From contig NZ_CP036275.1 in the NCBI RefSeq assembly GCF_007747795.1, positions 2,036,001 through 2,100,000 of the forward strand: a stretch of DNA of 64,000 nt. The letters run 5' to 3'. Origin of the DNA: Maioricimonas rarisocia (GTDB lineage Bacteria > Planctomycetota > Planctomycetia > Planctomycetales > Planctomycetaceae). The notes under the pieces are model-generated. The model did not search any database. It saw only the letters and a list, made by a program, of their open reading frames with translations, and was not told the origin of the DNA. The position numbers were made by a program, and so were the translations under genes. Of this stretch, positions 54,501 to 62,400 are shown in pieces. Positions within the stretch are counted from its first letter, which is position 1. Every line of letters begins with the position of its first letter.

Positions 54501-55921
54501 GTCGGACAGATCAGGAGATTGTCTGCAATGACGGGAGTGCAGGCCGTTGCGTGGCGCACGTAGTCTTCGCTGAACGGAACGTTGCTCGAGCCGATCTTCA
54601 CAGTCCATTGCGGGCCGCCGTCGTTCGAATCGAGCGCGAACGCGTGCAGGGTCCCTTCCGACTCGGCCACACCATAGAGGGTTGTGCCCGTGCCGAGTGG
54701 CGGACCGAGGAAGTAGACCGGTCGCCCTTTCGGTTCTGCGTCGCCCTGCTCCTCGGGCAGCGGCAGTGTCGAGCGAGTCCAGGCGATTTCGCCGTCCGTG
54801 ATCTTGAGTGCCGTCAACTGATTCTGAAAGACGGTCGCGGCGTCGTCTTCGGCACTGCGGGCTTCGGCGGCATTGTCGGCGGCGACAACCGGTTCGAGGG
54901 CGAAGACGCAGGTCCCGTCCGTCGTGATGCGGTTGTAGAGGGTGTCTCCCAGCAGGCGGCGGATCAGGATCGGCAGCACCTGCGTCCGGCGGATGCGGCT
55001 CGACAGGTCCCCTGCCCGTCTGACCAGACGGGAGACCGTCGATTCGAGCGGGACGCGCCAGACTTCTTCACCCGTTTCCACGTCGATGGCAATGACCGCA
55101 TTCCACGTCCGGAAGAGTCCGTGGCTATCGACCGCGAGTGGCTGAAAATGGGCTGCCGGGAGGACTCCATGGGCATCCAGCTCGGCCAGCAGATCGGCAA
55201 TGACGTCGGCGGCCTCGGCACTGATCTCGGTGTCGACCTGCCATGCGGTTACGGCCGTCGGCAGTTGCTCGATCGCCAGCGTTTCGGCGGTGGCTGCTCG
55301 AGGTGCCGGTTCACCTGTTGACTGAAGCCAGCGGTCGATTGCCGATTGCGCGGTGGCGTTTCCGGGCGTCATTTGCCGGGCCAGCCGACCGAGACGTGTG
55401 GCCTCCTCCCGGTGACCTTTGTCGAGGGCGAGCAGCAGCAGTTCCAGCAGCGCATCGCGACCGGCATCGGTGAACGGGTAGGTGCGGAAGACGTTCCGCA
55501 ATGCTTCCGAAGACATCTGCGCGCGGGCCGCCTGCAACTGCCGCCCGGCCGTCGCCGAGGCGTAGCGGCGGTAGATGTCGGGGGACAGCTTGCGGAGTGC
55601 TGACAGAATTTCGTGAGCGGCAGCGGTTCGACCGAGCAGGCGTTCGCCGTCGGCAAGCATTCCCTGCGAGGGTTCTTCAAGAAGTTCCTGGGCGAGGGCG
55701 ACCGCGTCGGCAAACTGCCGCTGTCGCAGTTTCTCCTGCGCGAGCGCGAACTGCTGTTCGGCGGCGCGATCGCGAACGATCGACATCGACCGGGAGAGAT
55801 TCCCCTCGTCTGCCGAGTCGTCGTCGGCAACGGCCGGTATGGTCAGGCAGAGTGCCAGCAGGGCTGTGTTCAATGCCAGCCACAGGCAGGATCGGAATCG
55901 ATTTGCAGCAGGGAGCAACAC
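51503..55921 (-). CDS. Giant exported PQQ-propeller and TPR protein
   Basis: This 1472-aa protein has a signal peptide (about 1-32, LALCLTIPAVADD). An N-terminal helical region (about 50-210, LAQEKLRQRQFADAVALAQELLEEP) looks TPR-like. Two PQQ/BamB-type propeller regions follow: about 250-600 (YGVAESEGTLHAFALDSND, NLLICPTGAGALVAVDLLHHEVRWAFRYG, LFVLDSQSGRLIWSLPRGNAAW) and about 1040-1472 (LVARSTWSGQVLWRLPDLPA, VLSTLDGTVIDQRQW, LQCFDKQTGERIWDT), separated by more helical repeats. Such proteins are widespread in planctomycetes; binding to other exported proteins or to quinone cofactors is inferred. GTG 55921 is used. The C terminus is acidic. Confidence 0.83.
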   Translation of the reverse strand: MLLPAANRFRSCLWLALNTALLALCLTIPAVADDDSADEGNLSRSMSIVRDRAAEQQFALAQEKLRQRQFADAVALAQELLEEPSQGMLADGERLLGRTAAAHEILSALRKLSPDIYRRYASATAGRQLQAARAQMSSEALRNVFRTYPFTDAGRDALLELLLLALDKGHREEATRLGRLARQMTPGNATAQSAIDRWLQSTGEPAPRAATAETLAIEQLPTAVTAWQVDTEISAEAADVIADLLAELDAHGVLPAAHFQPLAVDSHGLFRTWNAVIAIDVETGEEVWRVPLESTVSRLVRRAGDLSSRIRRTQVLPILIRRLLGDTLYNRITTDGTCVFALEPVVAADNAAEARSAEDDAATVFQNQLTALKITDGEIAWTRSTLPLPEEQGDAEPKGRPVYFLGPPLGTGTTLYGVAESEGTLHAFALDSNDGGPQWTVKIGSSNVPFSEDYVRHATACTPVIADNLLICPTGAGALVAVDLLHHEVRWAFRYGRDDVPPGRHEIPLLQQQSAELHAMAGWRTGSLHAGNGTVVLASPEVNQLFVLDSQSGRLIWSLPRGNAAWIAGIDAERLIVVRSDGVTGHSLDDGSLLWRARTPRPIGTGVLHNGTYVMPACGQRTCAIALDDGGVTCTFPRNPAPRVLNEEALTDDPAEPAAALLQVDGRWMLQRVEGITGHTPLSRQIADPLSPADELAPQVADLIEAGKFKEAIELAETGVGDGRLDQDVLVAALKSAVRFDAEQRSQRIERWRELAGSSGAVLQSELARFDEAVDQRSIQTALETGFQLLRQQTVPLSVIEVSGERSVEGKLPLQPSAEFWYVRNVQNGNLTRLDRYVAGRLLSLRPEENPQEFDSLLQSHLENVREQEPWTLARTIAHEFVSHEAGQRMLLELEPRWTGVADFLLSELPLLGQAERESNLLAGETLKKIAAFYGDRNDWSQAAESYRRLNRLFPELPLFAGQTASQFLETDAGPGLQNALQETDPWPVHPPRITERNWPAGNVYFVPVDVKGDRGNPLDRLNVAVDRMGQVVRFSGAGFRRPWAVDLPRSNQPWRADPELRRGWARGHLLVLQVGSELFGITPFDANGEPYARIVWPAAGETIDTRNDGSLLLQTYAAVHSPPVVGIRAATTERVDPFGRKLGDVGPVRFGYFCHRQQGHLVARSTWSGQVLWRLPDLPASVRCFGDEQHIVLLDTSSNEVRVLSTLDGTVIDQRQWRPDTEGILLSDGNRILVQSPPPAPSAATADDEIDVTLTLHDLVSGESLWSRTDPPGAIPFRIDMQWLGILHRSGEVHLLELATGVVRSTSTIELPQEFDSIFTLHDANQFFVMTSAPVEDRRLLSAAQIQRGFRRPPVNGFLHAFDRRTAAHQWSKPFENLVLPLDQPRDVPLIISNDSLNPHDDGKAGAPTGRLQCFDKQTGERIWDTMGTMPQLYFMIERDEASGWVELRMSRTIVRFDFSQPEPPADDRTD

Positions 55922-55951
55922 GGGCGTCCTGTCGCGGGCAGGGCGTCCGGA

Positions 55952-56770
55952 TCAGGCCCCCAGATCCCGACGCAGGTCATCCACGCTGGATGCGAGCTCA
56001 TCCAGGCGGGTGTTGATCGTTTCAATTTCTTCGGCCATGCTCAGTTTCTCACGCCGCAGTTCCTCACACAAGCGCTCGATTGTCGCCAGCCGTTCGGTGA
56101 CTTCCGGAGGCAGTGCTGCGGGGGCGGCTTGTGCAACCGGAGCGGACGGAGTCGAGGCTGGTGCTGTCGGGGCTGGCGGAGCTGCCGGCGGAGCAGACTC
56201 TTCGGGGAGTGCCGCGAGCTCACGCCCTTCGTTGGGAAGGTAGAAGGTGTGGTCGACTTCGACGCCGCGGCGTTCGAGCCGGCCGCTCGCCTGGATGTAT
56301 CCCTGCTCGAGCAGTCCGCTCAGTTCGCTTCGGAGTTCTTCGACGCCATCGATCGGAACCATGCGGCTGGCTCGGGAGCGGAGTTCGCCCAGTTGCTGGC
56401 GGCCGCGCAGCAGCAGCTCGGTGATGATGGCAAGCTGCGGTTCAGTGAAGGTGAACCGCTTGCGCATGTAGTGGCGGTACCGTTCGGTCCGGCCGCTTTC
56501 GGTGTGGACGACCGCGATGAGCCCCATTTCTCGAAGAGCGTCGCAGGTCTCGACCACCGCGTCTTCGGTGTAGTTGGAGATCGGGTCGCGATTGCTCTTC
56601 TGGTTGCAGCCGGAGGTGAGTGCCTTGAGCGTGAGCGGATAATAGTCGGGCGTGGTGAAGGCTTTTTCGACCAGCACGCCGAGCACGCGGCGCTGGCTGC
56701 GGGTGAGCTGACGGACCTCGGGGTGATCGTCCCCCTCGGCTCCTTCGATAAAAGCTCCTTCGCTCGACAT
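55952..56770 (-). CDS. yceH: YceH/DUF480 family protein
   Basis: This 272-aa protein is of the YceH family: two winged-helix-like domains (about 20-95 and 100-180) with [42 protein letters not shown], then [33 protein letters not shown] and [22 protein letters not shown]. An Ala/Pro-rich linker (about 190-225) leads to a C-terminal coiled coil ([34 protein letters not shown]). It is presumably cytoplasmic; function not established. ATG 56770 has GGAGA upstream; the longer frame to 56881 lies in repeat DNA. 30 bp separates it from the giant propeller gene. Confidence 0.85.
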   Translation of the reverse strand: MSSEGAFIEGAEGDDHPEVRQLTRSQRRVLGVLVEKAFTTPDYYPLTLKALTSGCNQKSNRDPISNYTEDAVVETCDALREMGLIAVVHTESGRTERYRHYMRKRFTFTEPQLAIITELLLRGRQQLGELRSRASRMVPIDGVEELRSELSGLLEQGYIQASGRLERRGVEVDHTFYLPNEGRELAALPEESAPPAAPPAPTAPASTPSAPVAQAAPAALPPEVTERLATIERLCEELRREKLSMAEEIETINTRLDELASSVDDLRRDLGA

Positions 56771-57513
56771 GCGTGTTTCTCCATTTCGTGTCGGGGAGGC
56801 CCGGCGTCCCTGCCCCCGATTGCGGTTGTCAAAATCAAATCGTGTCAGCCGGTCCGTGCACGGTAGGCAGAGACGTGGCACCCGATGTGGTTCTGTGGCG
56901 AGCTACATGCCCACCCGCCTGCGGCGTGAGGGCATGGCACCCGGAATGGGCTGGGGGCGTCGCTGCGCTCCGACCACCAGCCACCCGATAAGTTGGACTG
57001 AGTCAATGACGTTTGCACTGGCGGGCGAGCCGCCAGGGGCACCCGTGCGGGGACGCCATCGGTTGGTCGTTATTATCTCCGGGCTCACGCCCGGGACTCG
57101 CCTGGTTTGTCTTTGAACGCACGGCTCACAGAGCCGTGGCACCCGTTGTCTTCGCGTGACGAGCGGCATGCCCACCCGCCTGCGGTAGGCAGAGACGTGG
57201 CATGGATTATGGTCGCCTTGTTCTCTGCCTCGTGCCGGCTGCGCCGGCCCCGGTTGGCGAGCAACCGGGGCTACCCTGTGTGGTCAAGTCGAAAGACGTT
57301 TGCACTGGCGGGCCAGCCGTCAGTGGCACCCGTGCGGGGACGCCATCGGTTGGTCGTTGTTATCCCCGGGCTCACGCCCGGGGCTCGCCTGGTCTGTCTT
57401 TGATCGCACGGCTCAAAGAGCCGTGGCACCCAAAGTGGCTCTGTGGCGAGCGGCATGCCCACCCGCCTGTGGCGTGAGGGCATGGCACCCGGCGCACAAT
57501 CTCCGGTCGTTTG
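56771..57513. repeat. Intergenic repeat mosaic between yceH and the isomerase gene
   Basis: These 743 bp hold no convincing gene. A unit of roughly 290 bp occurs twice in diverged form (about 57010-57145 and 57300-57435). Modules include GCACGGCTCACAGAGCCGTGG at 57119-57139, GCACGGCTCAAAGAGCCGTGG at 57406-57426, a CCGG/CCCCGGTTGGCGAGCAACCGGGG double hairpin at 57235-57274, and CCCGGGCTCACGCCCGGGGCTCGCC near 57365-57389. All have relatives in the blocks at 1-702, 2248-3210 and 22960-23744. Confidence 0.75.
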
Positions 57514-58515
57514 TCAGTCGCCGAAAGCGGCATCGAAGTCGACGTCCGAAGGCTGGAAGTCGACGTTCTTGCAGAACTGGGCGGCTTCGGCGGCACCGAC
57601 TTCGCGGTTCATGCCGGAGTCTTCCCATTCGACCGAGAGTGGCATGTCGGCCGGGTAGCCGATGGCGTTGAGTGCCCGGATGATCTCTTCGAAGCGGACA
57701 CCACCCCGTCCGACGCTGCGGAAGTCCCAGCCGCGACGGGGATCGCCGAACCGCAGATGGCTGGCAAGGATGCCGGTGCGGCCGTTGAGAGTGACCGAAG
57801 CGTCCTTCATGTGGACGTGGTAGATGCGATCGGGGAACTCGCGGATGAACTCGACCGGTTCGAGGCCCTGCCAGATGAGGTGGCTGGGATCGAAGTTGAA
57901 TCCGAACTCTTCGCGGCGGTCGAGCGCTTCGAGGGTCCGGTGTGCGGTGTAGATGTCGTAGGCGATCTCGGTCGGATGGACTTCGAGGGCGAACTTGACG
58001 CCGCATTCCTGGAAGACGTCGAGGATGGGATTCCAGCGTTCGGCCAGCAGGTTGTAGCCGGCGTCGATCATGTCCCGCGGGGTCGGCGGGAAGTCGTACA
58101 GCAGATGCCAGATGCTGCTGCCGGTGAAGCCGTTGACAACGCTCACGCCGAGCTTCTGGGCGGCGCGGGCGGTGTTCTTCATTTCTTCGACGGCGCGATC
58201 GTTGACGCCGGCCGGGTTGCCGTCACCCCAGACGTACTCGGGCAGGATCGCCTTGTGGCGTTCGTCGATGATGTCGAGCACGGCCTGGCCGACCAGGTGG
58301 TTCGAGATCGCGTACAGTTTGAGGTCGTGCTTTTCGAGCAGGTCCCGCTTGCGTGCGCAATAGGTGTCGTCGGAGAGGGCCTTGTCGACCTCGAAGTGAT
58401 CACCCCAGCATGCCAGCTCAAGTCCGTCGTAGCCGAATTCGGACGCCTTCTTGCAGAGTTCCTCGAGCGGGAGATCTGCCCATTGGCCCGTAAAGAGAGT
58501 GACGGGACGACCCAT
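57514..58515 (-). CDS. Sugar-phosphate isomerase/epimerase family TIM barrel
   Basis: This 333-aa protein is of the AP-endonuclease-2 / xylose-isomerase-like TIM barrel. Metal-binding residues are in [13 protein letters not shown] (Glu), [13 protein letters not shown] (Asp, His), YHVHMKDA (His) and LSVEWED (Glu). N-terminal [16 protein letters not shown] supplies the first strand-helix. Such enzymes interconvert keto- and aldo-sugars or epimerise sugar derivatives; the substrate cannot be read from sequence. No signal peptide. The start ATG 58515 is in line with the conserved N terminus. Monocistronic and divergent from the glutathione peroxidase gene. Confidence 0.88.
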   Translation of the reverse strand: MGRPVTLFTGQWADLPLEELCKKASEFGYDGLELACWGDHFEVDKALSDDTYCARKRDLLEKHDLKLYAISNHLVGQAVLDIIDERHKAILPEYVWGDGNPAGVNDRAVEEMKNTARAAQKLGVSVVNGFTGSSIWHLLYDFPPTPRDMIDAGYNLLAERWNPILDVFQECGVKFALEVHPTEIAYDIYTAHRTLEALDRREEFGFNFDPSHLIWQGLEPVEFIREFPDRIYHVHMKDASVTLNGRTGILASHLRFGDPRRGWDFRSVGRGGVRFEEIIRALNAIGYPADMPLSVEWEDSGMNREVGAAEAAQFCKNVDFQPSDVDFDAAFGD

Positions 58516-58764
58516 GAGTTCGTTCCTTTCCAGCAGTCGTAATCGGCAATGGATGCGTGCGCCGCAGGGGCGACGTGCGTCGGGAGATCAGAGTGAATGC
58601 CGGCCAACGTACCGCGATGAGGTTCCGTTTTCAATGATTGACGCCTCGCGTTCGGTGCCCCGGGTGGTCGGTGTGGTGGCATGCCGATCCGCATCGACTA
58701 GACTACAACACATCAACAAACGTCACTCTCTTCCAGGACGATTCAGAAACCGGAGACCGAATCC

Positions 58765-59361
58765 ATGCCACGTGGACTCTCCCGCAACCTGCTGCTTGCC
58801 GCCTGTATTCTGACCCTCTCGCTCGGTCAGTTTGTCGCCGCCGAATCACAGAAGGATTCCAAAGTGGACGATGCTCTCAGCTTCAAGATGGAGTCGCTGA
58901 CCGGCGACGAAGTGGACCTGTCGAAGTACCGCGGCAAGGTCGTGCTTATGGTGAACGTAGCGAGCGAATGCGGAGCCACGCCGCAGTACGCTCCGCTGCA
59001 GGGGCTGTACAGCAAGTACAAGGACAAGGGACTGGTGGTGCTCGGATTCCCGTGCAATCAGTTCGGTTCGCAGGAGCCGGGCACGTCGCAGGAGATCCGC
59101 CAGTTCTGCACGGCCAACTATGGCGTGACGTTCCCGATGTTTGCGAAGATCAATGTAAACGGCGAGGAGGCCGCTCCGCTCTACAAGTATCTGACTTCCA
59201 AAGAGACCAACCCGAAGCATGCCGGGCCGATCGGCTGGAACTTCGAGAAGTTCCTGATCGACCGGGACGGGAATGTCGTCGAACGGTTCCCGACGCCGGT
59301 CGATCCTGCTTCGGACGATGTTGTGGAGGCGATCGAGCGGGAACTGGCTGAAGAAAAGTAG
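58765..59361 (+). CDS. Secreted glutathione peroxidase-like thiol peroxidase
   Basis: This 198-aa protein has a signal peptide (1-26, ending FVAA-ES), then a glutathione-peroxidase fold: NVASECGAT with catalytic Cys69, GFPCNQFGSQEPG with Gln99 and resolving-type Cys97, and GWNFEKFLIDRDGNVVERF with Trp158. The Cys (not selenocysteine) active site is normal for bacterial members, which usually use thioredoxin rather than glutathione. It would reduce peroxides outside the cytoplasm. Start ATG 58765; weak ribosome site. It is 120 bp before the large secreted protein, same strand. Confidence 0.9.
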   Translation: MPRGLSRNLLLAACILTLSLGQFVAAESQKDSKVDDALSFKMESLTGDEVDLSKYRGKVVLMVNVASECGATPQYAPLQGLYSKYKDKGLVVLGFPCNQFGSQEPGTSQEIRQFCTANYGVTFPMFAKINVNGEEAAPLYKYLTSKETNPKHAGPIGWNFEKFLIDRDGNVVERFPTPVDPASDDVVEAIERELAEEK

Positions 59362-59481
59362 TCCTTGCGTTTTCCATCATCCGTGATTCTGTACCTCTGC
59401 CCGGCATAGCGACTCGGCCCGGCGGTCGGCGACTGCATCGGGAGTCTGTCACAGTACGCGACAATCAGAGAGGCGAATTTG

Positions 59482-62400
59482 ATGTCACGATTCTTCCGGC
59501 TTTGTGTCGCGGTGGGCCTGCTGGTTCCGGCCGCTGTGGCCTCGGCGGCCGACGACGGCTTCCGCCCCATCTTCGATGGCAAGAGCCTGTCGGGATGGCG
59601 CGGCGATGAGAACTTCTGGCACGTCAACAACGGCACGATCGTTGCCGAGTCGACACCGGACAATCCCTGCAAGGAAAACACGTTCCTTGTGTGGGATCAG
59701 GGAGAGGTCGACGACTTCGAACTGAAGCTCGAGTTCCGCATCAGCGGCAGTGACAGCGCCAACAGCGGTATTCAGTTTCGCGGCAGCGAGCGGGATGACG
59801 GTCATGTCATCGGCTACCAGGCCGACATCGACCGGGCCGGCAAGTGGGTCGGTGCCCTGTACGACGAGGCGACCGGTCGGGGCACGCTGGCCGCCCGTGG
59901 ACAGCAGACCGTCGTCGATGCCGAGGGGGACAAGCAGACGTCGTCGCTGGATCAGTCGGCTGACGAACTGCTCGAGCAGATCGATATCGACGACTGGAAC
60001 GAGTACTCGATCACTGCGCGCGGTGCCGAGATCACGCTGAAGATCAACGGCAACGTGACTGCCCGCGTCACCGACAACCAGCCGGGTGAGCGTGACCTGA
60101 AGGGGCTGCTGGCTCTGCAGCTTCACTCCGGCCCGCCGATGAAGATCGAGTTCCGCAACATCCGGCTCAAGCGGTTCCGTCTTGCCGATGCGCGGAAGAA
60201 GGTCGTCTTCATCGCCGGCACGCCGAGTCACGGTTACTTCTCGCACGAGCACAATGCCGGCTGTCTGCTGCTGGCGGACAAGCTGAACACCGCGGCCCGC
60301 GAGCATGGCCTGCCTGTCCTGGCAACGGTCTACACGAACGGTTGGCCGAAGGATCCGACGGCGTTCGACAACGCCGATACTGTGGTTTCGTACTGTGACG
60401 GCGGCGGACGGCATTATCTGAACGACCGGCTCGATGACTTCGATCACCTGGTCGAGTCGCGCGGGGTGGGACTCTGCTGCATTCACTATGCGGTCGAAGT
60501 GCCGAAGGGACCGTCTGGCGAGCATTTTCTGAAGTGGATTGGCGGTTACTTCGAGCCGTTCTGGTCGGTCAATCCGCACTGGACGGCGAAGTTCGAGAAT
60601 CTGCCCGAGCATCCGGTGACGCGGGGCGTCGAGCCGTTCGAGATCCGGGACGAGTGGTACTACCACATGCGGTTCCGGGAAGGCATGGAGGGTGTCACGC
60701 CGATTCTGACCGATCTGCCGCCACGCGAAACGCTGAACCGGAAGGACGGCGCGCACAGTGGCAATCCGTTTGTGCGCGATGCCGTTCTGGAACGGAAGGA
60801 GCCACAGCACGTCGCCTGGGCGTACGAACGACCGGACAACAAGGGGCGTGGCTTCGGCTTTACGGGTGGGCACTTCCACGCCAACTGGAAAGAAGACAAC
60901 TTCCGCAAGGTCGTACTGAACGCGATCGTCTGGACTGCCGGGCTGGACGTGCCGGAGGGGGGCGTCGAATCGGCCACGCCGACGCAGGAAGAACTGGAAG
61001 CGAACCAGGACTACCCGAAGCCTGGTGAGAAGAAAGCTGCAGCACGCAGGACGGTTCGCGATGTGGCCGCTGCGTCGAAGTCCGGTGCGAAGCCAGCCGC
61101 CAGCAGTCCGGTTGTGACTACGGACACGCCGGGGCATGCGGTTGAGATCTCGGCAGACGTTACCGGCGCGAAGAAGCTGTTCCTGGTGGTTACCGATGGC
61201 GGAAACGGCTTTTCCTGCGACTGGGCGGACTGGGCCGAGCCGCGTCTGTCAGGTCCTGAAGGGGATCTGAAACTGACAGAACTGAAGTGGAAAACGGCGG
61301 CGACGGACTTCGGTACTCCACAGGTCAACCGCAACACGCAGGGGCAGCCGCTGCGCATCGGTGGACAGTCGGTCGAATACGGAATCGGCACGCACGCGAA
61401 TTCGATCATCGAGTACGACCTGCCCGAGGGGCACAAGTACACGCGGTTCATCGCCCGGGGTGGACTCGACAACGGCGGGACCGATCAGGGGGGCTGCGGC
61501 AACGGCGCGAGCGTGCAGTTTCATGTGTTCACGAAGCGGCCCGGCCGGTCGTTTCTTGCCCGTGTGACGGGAGATCGCGGCAGTGGCGTCGCCGCCAGCC
61601 ACGAAGCGGAAGATGCCCTCGTGCAGCTCGATGTGCACGACGATCTGCAGGCGCAGCTGTTTGCCGCCGAGCCGATGATGTTCAACCCGACGAACATCGA
61701 CATCGATCATCTGGGCCGGGTGTGGGTGTGCGAGGTCATCAACTACCGGCGGTTTCGCAACACCGATCATCCGGAACGGACCGAAGGGGATCGCATCCTG
61801 ATTCTCGAAGACACCGACGGCGATGGAGCGGCCGACAAGTCGACAACGTTTTATCAGGGTCGGGACATCGATTCGGCTCACGGCATCTGCGTGTTGCCGA
61901 CTCCGAGCGGCAAGGGAACGCGAGCGCTGATTTCGGTCGGCGACAGTGTGTTTTATCTGATCGATGACAACGGCGATCTGAAGGCGGACCGCAAAGAGGT
62001 TCTGTTCACGGGGATCGAAGGGACGCAGCACGACCACGGCATTCATGCGTTCGTGTTCGGCCCGGACGGGAAGCTGTACTTCAACTTCGGCAACAACGGC
62101 AAACGGATCAAGGACAAGGACGGCAACCCGATCGTCGACAAAGCCGGCAACGTGGTGAACGACAGCCGCAAGCCGTATCAGGAAGGGATGGTCTTCCGCT
62201 GCAACATGGATGGCAGCGAGTTCGAGACCCTCGCGTGGAACTTCCGGAACAACTGGGAAGTGGCGGTCGATTCGTTCGGCACGCTGTGGCAGTCCGACAA
62301 TGACGACGACGGCAACCGGGGCGTGCGGATCAACTACGTGATGGAGTACGGCAACTACGGCTATCGGGACGAACTGACCGGTGCCGGCTGGCGCGACCCC

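Noticed and set aside
59485-61137. 550-codon - strand open frame
   Set aside because: It lies opposite the large secreted DUF1080/ThuA protein, whose domains are clear; the antisense product shows none.
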